From assembly GCF_003837805.1 (NCBI RefSeq), contig NZ_RQIT01000003.1:367900-431899 (forward strand): DNA of 64,000 nt, read 5' to 3'. A program made the position numbers and the translations under genes. The notes under the pieces are model-generated. The model ran no database searches and was not told the origin of the DNA. It was given only the letters and a program-made list of their open reading frames with translations. Below, one piece after another: positions 8,508 through 16,983 of this stretch; the first letter of the stretch is position 1, and each line of letters opens with the position of its first letter. This DNA is from Bradyrhizobium sp. RP6 (GTDB lineage Bacteria > Pseudomonadota > Alphaproteobacteria > Rhizobiales > Xanthobacteraceae).

Positions 8508-9314
8508 CTACGCCCCTGCCTTGCACGTGATCCCGCCGTCTACAACGAGCTCGATACCCGTCACGTATTTCGACTCGTCAGAGGCCAGGAACAGCGCGGC
8601 GTTGGCGACGTCGAAGGCATCGCCCATGTGGCCCATCGGCACCTGCGCATCGCGCGCGCGCCACATCGCTTCCACGTCGCCCTTGGCGTAGCTGGCGGCG
8701 AGCCCCGCTGAATGTTCGACCATCGGCGTCTTCATCAGGCCGGGCAGGATCGCGTTGACCCGCACATGGTGGCGCGCGAACTCGATCGCCGTGGTGCGCG
8801 TCATCTGGTTCATCGCCGCCTTCGAGGTGCCGTAGGTGACGTAGGAGATGCCCATGTGGCGGATCGAGGCGATCGAGGAGATGTTGATGATCGAGCCGCC
8901 GCGCTGCTTCACCATGACGGGGATGACGTGCTTCATGGCGAGATAGGCGCTCTTGAGGTTGACGCTGAAGACGCGGTCCCAGCTCTCCTCGCTCACCTCG
9001 ACCACGCTGCCCATCTCGGCGATGCCGACATTGTTGTCGAGCACGTCGATGCGGCCATAGGCCTTCAGGCACGCTGCGACCATCGCCTCGATCTCACTTG
9101 CGCGCGACACGTCAGCGGTGAACGCCGTCGCCTTGCCGCCTTCCCCGGCGATGATCTTCGCGGTCTCCTCGGCCGCAGCACCATTGCGATCGACGCAAAA
9201 CACCTGCGCGCCCTCGCGGGCGAACGTCACCGCGGTCGCCTTGCCATTGCCCCAGCCGGGGCCAATCGAGCCGGCGCCCACCACCATCGCAACCTTGCCC
9301 TTGAGCCGATCCAT
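8508..9314 (-). CDS. SDR-family NAD(P)-dependent oxidoreductase
   Basis: A 268-residue classical short-chain dehydrogenase/reductase. It has a Rossmann fold at the N-terminus, 'DNNVGIAEMG' (NNAG-equivalent) near residue 93, serines at 146-147 and the catalytic Y161-x3-K165 (YGTSK). The glycine-rich loop is unusual: 'VGAGSIGPGWGNGKA' instead of TGxxxGIG, so the cofactor loop is longer. The end '...SDESKYVTGIELVVDGGITCKAGA' is typical of the family. The substrate cannot be told from sequence. It is a single gene. Confidence 0.85.
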   Translation of the reverse strand: MDRLKGKVAMVVGAGSIGPGWGNGKATAVTFAREGAQVFCVDRNGAAAEETAKIIAGEGGKATAFTADVSRASEIEAMVAACLKAYGRIDVLDNNVGIAEMGSVVEVSEESWDRVFSVNLKSAYLAMKHVIPVMVKQRGGSIINISSIASIRHMGISYVTYGTSKAAMNQMTRTTAIEFARHHVRVNAILPGLMKTPMVEHSAGLAASYAKGDVEAMWRARDAQVPMGHMGDAFDVANAALFLASDESKYVTGIELVVDGGITCKAGA

Positions 9315-9397
9315 TATGTGTCTCCCCTTGCTGTTTTTGTAGCCCGGAGCGTAGCGATATCCGGGGTCACCATTCGCGGATATCGCTGCGTTCCGGG

Positions 9398-9775
9398 CTA
9401 CGGATCGCTGCAGATTTTCATCGTGGTGACGTTAGCACCGATCGGATGCCCGACAATCTCCGACAATGTCCGGCACTTCCCGTCATGGCACAACCGCCAC
9501 TCCCCGGCCGCACCGGAGTTACCGAGCACGACCTCGTGCATCGGCGAACGCTGCGGCCGCCATTGAAACCAGCCGTCGACGAGCCGCGCCTCGCGCGGCG
9601 GCTCCATGCCGGGGCCGGTGCCCTTGACGCGGGCCTGCACCAGTTCGAGGCCGGCGGGCGTGACACGCCAGTCTTCCTGCCATTCGACCTTCGCGATCGA
9701 ATGCGTCCAGGCCAGCGTGAAAGCGGATAACGCCAGCGCCTTCACGCCTGATGCCGTTGCGAAGCAGAAGCTCAC
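9398..9775 (-). CDS. DUF1850 protein of a TRAP transporter
   Basis: A 125-residue protein started at GTG 9775, which overlaps the stop codon of the upstream permease by four bases (GTGA), a strong sign of translational coupling. One N-terminal hydrophobic segment ('VKALALSAFTLAWTHSI') precedes a small domain with 'WRVTPAGLELVQARVKGTGPGMEPP', 'GWFQWRP' and a Cys pair ('LCHDGKCRTL'). DUF1850 proteins are found with TAXI-type TRAP permeases; their role is not known to me. It is probably exported or membrane-anchored and helps the transporter. Confidence 0.8.
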   Translation of the reverse strand: MSFCFATASGVKALALSAFTLAWTHSIAKVEWQEDWRVTPAGLELVQARVKGTGPGMEPPREARLVDGWFQWRPQRSPMHEVVLGNSGAAGEWRLCHDGKCRTLSEIVGHPIGANVTTMKICSDP

Positions 9776-11880
9776 GCCGCCTCGACCGCCGCCGGCGGGC
9801 GCTGCCGCCATTGCCACAGCACGAGCGCAGCAGCGAGCACGAACCCCGCGGTGTCGCTGAACGGGAATTCGCCGAGCAGGCAGAACGCGGCGCCGAGCGC
9901 AACGAGGCGCGCGATCAGCGTCAGCCGCGTGAACAGGAAGCCGATCGCGACCATGCCGAACAGGCCGATCGCCACCAGTGCCTTGGTGGCTGCCAGCGCC
10001 ACGGCGCCATAGAAGCCGAGCTCGGCTGCCATGGGATCGCCGGCCTGGAGCATCAGAGCCGGCGAGTAGACGAAGATGAAGGGGATGACGTAACCGGCGA
10101 GCGCGATGCGCATCGCCTCCCAGCCGATCTTGTCCGGGTTCTCCTTTGCGATCGGCGCCGCCGCAAGCGCGGCCAGCGCCACCGGCGGCGAAAGGTCGGC
10201 CATGATGCCGTAGTAGAACGCGAACATGTGGCTCGCGATCAAGGGCACGCCGAGCTTGGCGAGGGCCGGCGCGGCGAGCGCGGCGGTGATGATGTAGGTC
10301 GGAATGGTCGGAATGCCGGTGCCGAGCAGGATCGACAGCAGCATGGTCATGACCAGCGCCAGGAACAGGCTCTTCTCGCCGAGACCAATCACCCAGCCGC
10401 CGAAGATGGTGCCGACACCGGTCTGCGACATCATGCCGATGATGACGCCGACGATGGCGCAGGCCATGCCGACCGTGATGGCGGATTTTGCGCTTTCAGC
10501 CAGCGCATCGCGACAGGCGCGCAAGGCTGCAAAACCGCCGCGGACGAACGTGGTGATCACGATCAGCCCGACCACGACGCACGCGACCGGAACGATCTGG
10601 AGGCCGTCGCGCGACAGCGCGGCGACGACCAGGGCCAGCCCGATCCAGAAGATGTAGCGGATGACCGTCGCCGAGACGCCTGCGGTGATGCTGGTCCCGA
10701 GGATCAGCGCAACGGTCAGCGCGAGACCCATGCTGCCGGCATAGAGCGGCGTGAAGCCTTCGAACAGCATGTAGACGAGCGCGGCGAGCGGCAGCACGAG
10801 GTACCAGCGCGTCACCAGCGCCTTCCAGGCGCTCGGGATCTCCGAGCGCTTCATGCCGACGAGACCGTGCTTGCCGGCTTCCAGATGCACCATCCAGAAG
10901 GCCGAGGCGAAATACAGAATCGCAGGGATCGCGGCGGCCTTGACGATCTCCGAGTACTGAACGCCCAGCGTCTCCGCCATGATGAAGGCGACCGCGCCCA
11001 TCACCGGAGGCATGATCTGACCGCCCATCGACGCCGTCGCCTCGACGCCGGCGGCGAAGGCGCGGCGGTAACCGAACCGGATCATCAAGGGAATCGTGAA
11101 CTGGCCGACGGTGACGACATTGGCAACACCCGAGCCCGAGATGGTGCCCATCATCCCCGAGGCGAACACCGCGACCTTGGCAGGCCCGCCACGGGTGCGG
11201 CCGAACAGGCCTAGCGAGACGTCGGTGAAGAGCTGGATCATGCCGGCGCGCTCCAGGAACGAGCCGAACAGGATGAACAGGAAGATGTAGGTCGCCGAGA
11301 CGTAGATCGGCACACCGTAGAAACCTTCGGTGCCGAACGACAGATGTGTGACGATCTGGTCGAAATCATAGCCGCGATGATTGAGCGGCGACGGCAGGTA
11401 TTGGCCGAAGAACCAATACAGCAGGCACGCGCCGCACATCAGCGGCAGCGCCGCGCCCATCAGGCGCCGCGTACCCTCGAATATCAGCACCGCGAGCAGC
11501 GTGCCGACCACCAGATCGAGCCGGGTCGGATCGCCGTCGCGCGCGATCAGATCCGCGTAGAAGATCCACTGATAGAGGCCGCAGAAGAAGCCGGCGCCGC
11601 CGATCACCCAGCCGAGCGCACGGCCGAAATTGCTCTTCGCAGTGAAGTTGGCGATCAGGCCGAACGTGAGCAGAACGAGGAAGCCGACATGGACGCCGCG
11701 GACCACCTGACTCGGCAGATAGTTGAAGGCGGCGACATAGAGCTGGAATGTGGCAAAGGCGATGCCGATCCAGTAGGCGAGCTGGCCCCACCAGCCCGGA
11801 CCGAAACCTTCCGGGAAGCCATGCTCGAAATTGTCGAACTCGACCTTGATGGGGGCCTCGGTGGCCTTTGCCTGCGACAT
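9772..11880 (-). CDS. TRAP transporter fused permease subunit (DctQM-type, TAXI family)
   Basis: A 702-residue inner-membrane protein fusing the small (DctQ-like, about residues 25-190) and large (DctM-like) TRAP permeases. It couples uptake of a carboxylate-like substrate to an ion gradient. Recognisable DctM segments are 'GRTRGGPAKVAVFASGMMGTISGSGVANVVTVGQFTIPLM' (written here only as a landmark in parts: ISGSGVANVV at about 260), 'GGQIMPPVMGAVAFIMAE' and 'LLGTGIPTIPTYII'. It is between the DUF1850 gene (4-base overlap) and the periplasmic binding protein 108 bases upstream, the usual TAXI-TRAP order. Confidence 0.9.
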   Translation of the reverse strand: MSQAKATEAPIKVEFDNFEHGFPEGFGPGWWGQLAYWIGIAFATFQLYVAAFNYLPSQVVRGVHVGFLVLLTFGLIANFTAKSNFGRALGWVIGGAGFFCGLYQWIFYADLIARDGDPTRLDLVVGTLLAVLIFEGTRRLMGAALPLMCGACLLYWFFGQYLPSPLNHRGYDFDQIVTHLSFGTEGFYGVPIYVSATYIFLFILFGSFLERAGMIQLFTDVSLGLFGRTRGGPAKVAVFASGMMGTISGSGVANVVTVGQFTIPLMIRFGYRRAFAAGVEATASMGGQIMPPVMGAVAFIMAETLGVQYSEIVKAAAIPAILYFASAFWMVHLEAGKHGLVGMKRSEIPSAWKALVTRWYLVLPLAALVYMLFEGFTPLYAGSMGLALTVALILGTSITAGVSATVIRYIFWIGLALVVAALSRDGLQIVPVACVVVGLIVITTFVRGGFAALRACRDALAESAKSAITVGMACAIVGVIIGMMSQTGVGTIFGGWVIGLGEKSLFLALVMTMLLSILLGTGIPTIPTYIITAALAAPALAKLGVPLIASHMFAFYYGIMADLSPPVALAALAAAPIAKENPDKIGWEAMRIALAGYVIPFIFVYSPALMLQAGDPMAAELGFYGAVALAATKALVAIGLFGMVAIGFLFTRLTLIARLVALGAAFCLLGEFPFSDTAGFVLAAALVLWQWRQRPPAAVEAA

Positions 11881-11903
11881 CGATATTCCCGCGCCCTGAA
11901 ATC

Positions 11904-11981
11904 GTCATGCCCGGCTTGACCCGGGCATCCATCAAAGATGAGTCCTGGAAGATGGATGGCCGGGTCAAGCCCGGCCATGAC
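11904..11981. repeat. palindromic repeat between TRAP binding-protein and permease genes
   Basis: Two hairpins, ATGCCCGG/CCGGGCAT at the left and GGCCGGG/CCCGGCC at the right, are joined by ATCCATC ... GATGGAT, and the whole is bounded by GTCATG and CATGAC. The 108-base spacer between two genes of one transporter consists mostly of this element. It may lower permease expression relative to the binding protein, as REP sequences do in other operons. Confidence 0.7.
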
Positions 11982-11988
11982 ACCTGTA

Positions 11989-12936
11989 TTACTTGATCAG
12001 CCCTTTTTCCTTGTAATAGCGGATCGCGCCGGGGTGCAGCGGAACCGGGCTGCCGGCGGCCGCGGTCTCGAGCTTGATCTCCTTGCCGGCCGCGTGCGCA
12101 TTGACGAGTTCGGGCAGCGACTCGTAGACCAGCTTGGTCATCTGATAAGCGAGATCGTCCGACACCGCCGAGCTGGTCACGAGATAGTTCACGACAGCAG
12201 CCGTCGGGACGGCCTTGTCCTGGCCGGTATAGGTGTTAGCGGGAATGATCGCGGAGATGAAGGGCGGGCCGATCTTGTCGACGGTCTCCTTCGGCACCGA
12301 CACCACCGTGATCGGGCTCGAGGTCGACAGGTCCTTCAGCGAGGCGACACCAAGGCCGGCCGATTGCAGCGTCGCGGCGAGCTGGCGGTTCTTCATGAGA
12401 TCGACGGATTCGGCGAAGGGCAGATACTCGACCTTGCCGAGATCCTTGTAGCTCATGCCGGCGGCCGCGAGGATCGCGCGCGAGTTCAGCTCCGTGCCGG
12501 ATTTCGGCGCGCCGACCGACAGGCTCTTGCCCTTGAGGTCGGCCAGCGTCTTGATGCCGCTGTCGGCGGTCGCGACGATCTGGATGTAGTTCGGATAGAT
12601 TGCGCCGATGGTCCTGAGCTTGTCGAGCTTGGTCTTGAAGCCCGCCTCCTCCTCGCCGTCCCAGGCCGCTTTCAGCGAGTCGCCCAGCGTGAACGCCAGT
12701 TCGCCGCGCCCCTGCTGCAGCAGGATCAGATTCTCGACCGACGCCTTGGTGGCCTGCACCTGCGTCTTCACGTTCGGAATCTTCTCGCCGTAGATCTTAC
12801 CGATTGCGACGCCAAGCGGATAGTAGACGCCCGAGGTGCCGCCGGTCAGCACGTTGATGAAGGATTGCGCATGCGCGCAAGGTGCCGACGCCGCCAGAGC
12901 AAGAGCCGCGGCCACGCCGAAAATCGTCCGTTTCAT
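11989..12936 (-). CDS. TAXI-family TRAP transporter solute-binding protein
   Basis: A 315-residue periplasmic binding protein. The start at 12936 (MKRTIFGVAAALALAASAPCAHAQS) follows GGGGAG and gives a good signal peptide; the frame extends upstream to 13044 without support. The mature start 'FINVLTGGTSGVYYPLGVAIGKIY' is the signature of TAXI (TRAP-associated extracytoplasmic immunogenic) proteins, and 'LKGKSLSVGAPKSGTELNSRAIL' is a conserved ligand-site segment. It delivers substrate, likely glutamate or a related carboxylate, to the fused permease. Confidence 0.9.
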   Translation of the reverse strand: MKRTIFGVAAALALAASAPCAHAQSFINVLTGGTSGVYYPLGVAIGKIYGEKIPNVKTQVQATKASVENLILLQQGRGELAFTLGDSLKAAWDGEEEAGFKTKLDKLRTIGAIYPNYIQIVATADSGIKTLADLKGKSLSVGAPKSGTELNSRAILAAAGMSYKDLGKVEYLPFAESVDLMKNRQLAATLQSAGLGVASLKDLSTSSPITVVSVPKETVDKIGPPFISAIIPANTYTGQDKAVPTAAVVNYLVTSSAVSDDLAYQMTKLVYESLPELVNAHAAGKEIKLETAAAGSPVPLHPGAIRYYKEKGLIK

Positions 12937-13151
12937 GGTTGTTGTACTCCCCAAACCGGCCGCGAAATTGGCCGGATGAAGGGTGCGGGTCAACCCATCC
13001 AAAAGGCAAAACAGGACTGCGGCAAATGGCCGTTCCGGCTCCATGTTTAGGGAACCCGGCTGCGGCGAGATGGCGCAGCCGTGGTCCGGAGCTGTATCAG
13101 TGCGATGACCGCCGCAAGCTGTGGAGGGAGCGCACCGTTAATGGCAATCCC

Positions 13152-13631
13152 TCACTGGAACGTCATGTCCAGACATTTGGAGATGTCGGAGCCGAGGCCG
13201 GAAGAGATGATGATGCAGCCGCGCACTTTCTGCGCGGTGACGTCGGCGGCCCACACCGAATAACCGCCGGGACCGAAGAACGAGTTGGTGTTCGGCGGCT
13301 CGGTCTCGGTCGCGTCGAAGTCGTAACGTCCGTCGGTCTCGAAGATGCGCGGCTTCCTGGTGCAGCCGCCGTCGGTCTGGACATTGATGACCTCCTTGTT
13401 GTCGCGGGTCAGCGCCAGCGAAACCTGGCAGCGGAAATATTCGGAGGTCTTGGTGTTGAAGAGATAGGTGTAGGACTTGCAGGTCGCCGTGTTCAGCTTG
13501 CCCGGGGCAAGGCCGCGGCTGCACGAAATGCGCTGATTATGGCTGAGCTGGTAATCATCGGCCCGGGCCGCCGGCGCCATCGCCGCCAGCGACAATGCAG
13601 CAGCCCAGCAAAGCTTGATCACATGGCGCAT
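13152..13631 (-). CDS. secreted protein, unknown function
   Basis: A 159-residue protein if started at MRHVIKLCWAAALSLAAMAPAARA (13631), which has AGGG nine bases upstream. The frame runs on to 13757, but those residues lack signal-peptide character. The mature part has four cysteines in a pattern suggesting two disulphides ('RISCSRG', 'ATCKSYTY', 'FRCQVS', 'GGCTRK') plus 'GCIIISSGLGSDISKCLDMTF' at the end. It is a single gene, probably periplasmic. I do not recognise the family. Confidence 0.7.
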   Translation of the reverse strand: MRHVIKLCWAAALSLAAMAPAARADDYQLSHNQRISCSRGLAPGKLNTATCKSYTYLFNTKTSEYFRCQVSLALTRDNKEVINVQTDGGCTRKPRIFETDGRYDFDATETEPPNTNSFFGPGGYSVWAADVTAQKVRGCIIISSGLGSDISKCLDMTFQ

Positions 13632-13822
13632 CCGAATCATCCCTACCCGTAATTTTGTCGAATTGCGTTCTAGACGGAAAGCGGACCATAGTCGCGAGGG
13701 GACGGAGGGAAAATCACAAGCTGCTGGGTAACGTGATGCGCTGCGGCGCTTTCGCAAATTGACCCGGCGGCACTGTTCGTGATTTGTTCAAGCCTGAAAT
13801 GTCCCGACCGTGGGAGGATGGG

Positions 13823-14128
13823 ATGACGGCATTTTCAACCAAGACATTTGCAATCGTAGCCACGCTCGGCACATGCGCAGGGCCCGCATTGGCGCAAACC
13901 GGAGCGACGCCCTGGGAGCTCAAGCCCGACATGGGCTATGCCTATGACAGGGACGGCAAAACCTATTCCTACAAGATGGGTACCAGCAACGCCGGCGAGC
14001 TCCTGAAGGGAGCCAAGAAGGTGCCGAAGGGCACGCTGTTCTTCATCGGCCAGAACGGCCAGCTCTACATGCGCAGCGGCCCTTATCTGGAGGGCGACGG
14101 CAAATTCAAGTTCGGCCCGGATCAGTAA
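13823..14128 (+). CDS. small secreted protein, unknown function
   Basis: A 101-residue protein from the ATG at 13823, which follows GGGAGG. The signal peptide is MTAFSTKTFAIVATLGTCAGPALAQ. The mature about 75 residues are rich in Gly, Lys and Tyr ('MGYAYDRDGKTYSYKMGTSNAGELLKGAKKVPKGTLFFIGQNGQLYMRSG'). Such short exported proteins are frequent in Bradyrhizobium, with no role that I know. An upstream ATG at 13784 is less likely because the signal peptide would not be N-terminal. Confidence 0.65.
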   Translation: MTAFSTKTFAIVATLGTCAGPALAQTGATPWELKPDMGYAYDRDGKTYSYKMGTSNAGELLKGAKKVPKGTLFFIGQNGQLYMRSGPYLEGDGKFKFGPDQ

Positions 14129-14170
14129 AGTCTGATCGGCTGTCGCCGATTGCCGCACCACGTGCTCGGT

Positions 14171-14272
14171 GTCATCACCCGCGAAAGCGGGTGATCCAGC
14201 ATTCCAGAGGCCGCAGCAATTGAATCAAGAGGCTGCGGCGTACTGGATGCCCCGGTCGAGCCGGGGCATGAC
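14171..14272. repeat. palindromic intergenic repeat
   Basis: GTCATCACCCGCGAAAGCGGGTGAT forms a hairpin at the left and ATGCCCCGGTCGAGCCGGGGCAT another at the right, with CCAG and ACTGGAT ends facing each other across a spacer. It shares its layout with 16727-16826 and lies between convergent genes. Confidence 0.65.
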
Positions 14273-14297
14273 AGCGGAGAACGTGGCGGACTGAGAG

Positions 14298-15509
14298 CTA
14301 AAACGCCCCCGCGAGCTCCCGCGCGCCGGCTTTGCTGCTGTTCGAGTCCATCCGCTCGTCGGTGACGGCAAGCAGCTTGGCCACCGTGTTGTGGCGGATC
14401 GCGACCGGATTGCGCTCGTAGCCGCCGCGCTGGAAGAAGTTCGAGGTCGGCACCTTCTCGCGCATCGCCTGCGGCATCGTCACCATATCGAGACCGGTGC
14501 CGTCGCCGGTGAGGTTCATCATTTCGAGCTCCGCCGCGGAGAGCGGTCGGGTGTAGCCCTTGGCGCGGGCGAACAGCACGGAAGTGAGCAGCTTGTGGGT
14601 CTGCAGCATCGGGCCGACATCGACGTCGAGCACCATCGCGTGCATCGCCCAGCCCTGCGGAGTGTTGCCAATCTTCTCGTGCTCCGACCAGGTGTCGGGC
14701 ACCGACTTCGCATGAGCCACCATTTTCTTCAGGACAGTGAGCTTGTGCTCGAGCGCATGCCGCGCTGGCCCTGATGTCCGCGCCAGCTTGTCCGAAAGCG
14801 CGCGGATGAGTTCATGGCCCTGCTCGGCCAGCAGCTCCACGCTGTTGGTGGTCAGGAGTTGATTGTAACCCATCGCCGTCGAGATCGCGCGCTTGCCGCC
14901 GTGCTCGATGCCCGCCTGCACATCGTAGCTGCCGGTGCCGCCAGTCTCGAACGAATAGACCCGCACAGCCTGCTCGCGCGTAAGCCCCGAGGCGAGCGCA
15001 TAGCGCGCATAGGCGCGCTTGAACTCGACCTCGCTGGACGGGCGCTGCGGCGTGAACTGGTAGAGCTCCTGCGCCGCGCGCAGGAAATCGGCGACCACCG
15101 GAATAGGCTTTCGGGGCGGCCGCTCCGGCGTTTCCTCCGGCTCCGGGTTCACCGGGCGCTTCGGTCCGGCATAGAGCGGCGGATGCTCCAGAACGTAATC
15201 GTCGAGCGTAATCTGCTGCCCATTGCGCCGCTTGGCGTTGCGCGTCTTCCGCTTCTCGGAGATCTGGCTCCAATAGGCCCCGGCCTCGGCATCAAAGGCG
15301 GCGCGCGCGGCCTGATACTCCGCGAGCTTGCGGCGATATTCGAGCACGGCCGGTGAGGCACCTTGCGCGAAAAACTGCGACAGCAGCTGGGCGTTGGCAT
15401 TGCGAACGGCCGTCGGCAGCGTGCCGGCCTCGCCTCCGCGCGCGGCGGGTGAGATCATGACGAGCGCGAGTGGAACCAGCGCCAGGCTCTTTCGAATCGA
15501 TCGATGCAT
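14298..15509 (-). CDS. exported protein, possible lytic-transglycosylase-like fold
   Basis: A 403-residue protein with a signal peptide (hydrophobic about 9-23, ending 'SPAARGGEA'). A helical, charged region (about 50-110) and a proline-rich linker (117-136) precede a domain with 'RVYSFETGGTGSYDVQAGIEHGGKRAISTAMGYNQLL'. The glutamate at 188 in FETGG and the 'AMGYNQLL' at 212-219 recall the catalytic Glu and the GxxQ segment of goose-lysozyme/SLT transglycosylases. This is a resemblance by eye only, so a cell-wall role is a hypothesis. It is monocistronic. Confidence 0.6.
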   Translation of the reverse strand: MHRSIRKSLALVPLALVMISPAARGGEAGTLPTAVRNANAQLLSQFFAQGASPAVLEYRRKLAEYQAARAAFDAEAGAYWSQISEKRKTRNAKRRNGQQITLDDYVLEHPPLYAGPKRPVNPEPEETPERPPRKPIPVVADFLRAAQELYQFTPQRPSSEVEFKRAYARYALASGLTREQAVRVYSFETGGTGSYDVQAGIEHGGKRAISTAMGYNQLLTTNSVELLAEQGHELIRALSDKLARTSGPARHALEHKLTVLKKMVAHAKSVPDTWSEHEKIGNTPQGWAMHAMVLDVDVGPMLQTHKLLTSVLFARAKGYTRPLSAAELEMMNLTGDGTGLDMVTMPQAMREKVPTSNFFQRGGYERNPVAIRHNTVAKLLAVTDERMDSNSSKAGARELAGAF

Positions 15510-15562
15510 GCTGCCCTCTTAGCAGGCATCCGGTAACCGTCACGTTAACGCGCCGTTTACCA

Positions 15563-16186
15563 TCACTTCCAGGCAAACACCGGTTGTTCCAGGTCGGTGA
15601 CGCGGGTCTGCCGCCCCGCCAGCACCTCGCGGAACTGGTAGATCAGCGCCGCCGTCGGGGCGTGGATCAGGCTCATCTGGTGATGGAAGCGGATCACGCG
15701 CCGCGCGCTTTCGGGGATCGCGACGAAATCAAAAGCGTCCTCGCGCTCGATCGTCGCCAGCGCGATGCGATGCACGGAGGCGACCTCCTCCGGGTTCGGC
15801 CGGATCGCGGCGTTGCCTGCGGCCCAGACCACGACCGGCGTGATCAGATAGCCGGAACGCGTCGGATAGTCGTCGAGCGTGCCGAGCACATCCGCATTCG
15901 TGAGGCGAAGGCCCAGCTCCTCGTCGAGCTCGCGCAGCGCCGCCTCGACCGGCGTCTCGCCGGGATCGCAGCGACCGCCCGGGAGCGCCCATTGACCGCG
16001 ATGGGCGCGCAGATGTGATGCGCGCAGCGTGAGCAGCAGCGCAGTGTCGTCGCCCTCGCTCGCGGTCAACGCAACCGCAACCGCGGCGCGCTTCAGCCCC
16101 GCCCGCGCATCATCCTCCTGCAGGCGCGTGAAGGCTGCGCAGGCATCCGCGATATTCCGTCGTGTGGCATCGTCGAACGGTCTCAT
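15563..16186 (-). CDS. Nudix hydrolase, CoA pyrophosphatase type
   Basis: A 207-residue cytoplasmic hydrolase with a perfect Nudix box GX5EX7REUXEEXGU: Gly71, Glu77, Arg85-Glu86, Glu89-Glu90, Gly92. 'LLLTLRASHLRAHRGQWALPGG' directly before the box is the UPF0035-like motif of CoA pyrophosphatases (NudL), which split CoA into 3',5'-ADP and phosphopantetheine. Divergent from the thioesterase gene, with about 70 bases between the two starts, so both may share a promoter region. Confidence 0.85.
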   Translation of the reverse strand: MRPFDDATRRNIADACAAFTRLQEDDARAGLKRAAVAVALTASEGDDTALLLTLRASHLRAHRGQWALPGGRCDPGETPVEAALRELDEELGLRLTNADVLGTLDDYPTRSGYLITPVVVWAAGNAAIRPNPEEVASVHRIALATIEREDAFDFVAIPESARRVIRFHHQMSLIHAPTAALIYQFREVLAGRQTRVTDLEQPVFAWK

Positions 16187-16257
16187 GATGCTTGACTACA
16201 CCACGTTCGGCCCCGATGAAATGCGCCCGCAAGGCCCGCACAGGAACGGACGACGAC

Positions 16258-16683
16258 ATGACCACCAAGGCTGCCGCAAGGCTGAAATCAGACGGCTGGA
16301 GCATCCTGCAGACCACGGGCTTCCTGCACCTGATCGGCCCCTTGTGGGAGCGCAAGGTCGACGGCCATTACGAGTTCGCGCTCGCGACCGAAGACAAGCA
16401 TCACAATCGCCGCGGCATGGTCCAGGGCGGCGTGATGATGACGTTCGCCGATCGCACCTGCGGCATGACCGCTCGCTATGTCTCGGGCAAGGAGTACATG
16501 GCGACGGTGCAGCTCGACACTCATTTCGTGGAGGCCGGCCAGATCGGCGACATCCTGATCTCCCGCCCGCGCGTGGTCCGCTCGACCCGCAGCCTGATCT
16601 TCATGACCACCGAGGTGACGGTCGACGGTCGCTGCATCGTAATGGCGAATGGCGTGTTCAAGATCTTGAAGGGGCCGGGGTAG
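16258..16683 (+). CDS. PaaI-family hotdog-fold thioesterase
   Basis: A 141-residue acyl-CoA thioesterase-like protein of the 4HBT/PaaI family. 'HHNRRGMVQGGVMMTFADRTCGMTA' is the hotdog helix motif with the active-site Gly/Asp. The central 'MATVQLDTHFVEAGQIGDILI' strand is also typical. The ATG at 16258 follows GGAACGGACG; starts at 16192 and 16216 only add a non-conserved tail. It probably hydrolyses an aryl- or acyl-CoA. Confidence 0.82.
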   Translation: MTTKAAARLKSDGWSILQTTGFLHLIGPLWERKVDGHYEFALATEDKHHNRRGMVQGGVMMTFADRTCGMTARYVSGKEYMATVQLDTHFVEAGQIGDILISRPRVVRSTRSLIFMTTEVTVDGRCIVMANGVFKILKGPG

Positions 16684-16726
16684 GCGAAGCGGTCAGGTCG
16701 GCAACGCGGCTCACTGCATACACGCT

Positions 16727-16826
16727 GTCATTCCCCCGCGAACGCGGGGAATCCTGTACGCCGCGGCCTCTCGACCGATCACAGCCGTCTCGGAGTACTG
16801 GATCGCCCGCCTTCGCGGGCGATGAC
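16727..16826. repeat. palindromic intergenic repeat (same layout as 14171-14272)
   Basis: GTCATTCCCCCGCGAACGCG begins a left hairpin (CCCCGCG/CGCGGGG). The right end has GATCGCCCGCCTTCGCGGGC followed by GATGAC. The ends GTCAT and ATGAC are inverted. The spacer carries ACTGGAT, as in the 14171 element. Confidence 0.7.
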
Positions 16827-16854
16827 ACTGAATCTAAGGCATAAGCGTGCCCAC

Positions 16855-16935
16855 CGTCATTGCGAGCGCAGCGAAGCAATCCAAAATCCCTCGGCAGACA
16901 CATCTCTGGATTGCTTCGCTGCGCTCGCAATGACG
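16855..16935. repeat. palindromic repeat with 29-base perfect arms
   Basis: Positions 16855-16883 are the exact reverse complement of 16907-16935. Each arm begins or ends with CGTCATTGCGAGCGCAGCGA or its complement, and the loop is 23 bases. A diverged copy lies at 53024-53110. It would form a very stable hairpin in RNA. Confidence 0.85.
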
Positions 16936-16983
16936 GGCGTTGCTGGCTATGCTGCTCCCACGAAGAAGCAGCAAGGATAGCCC

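Larger units (their letters stand above)
16684..16983. other. 300-base spacer filled by two palindromic repeats
   Basis: The spacer between the thioesterase and the aldo/keto reductase genes holds two different palindromic repeats, listed separately, and a short AT-richer stretch before 16984 that may carry the promoter of the downstream gene. I see no gene in it. Confidence 0.6.
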
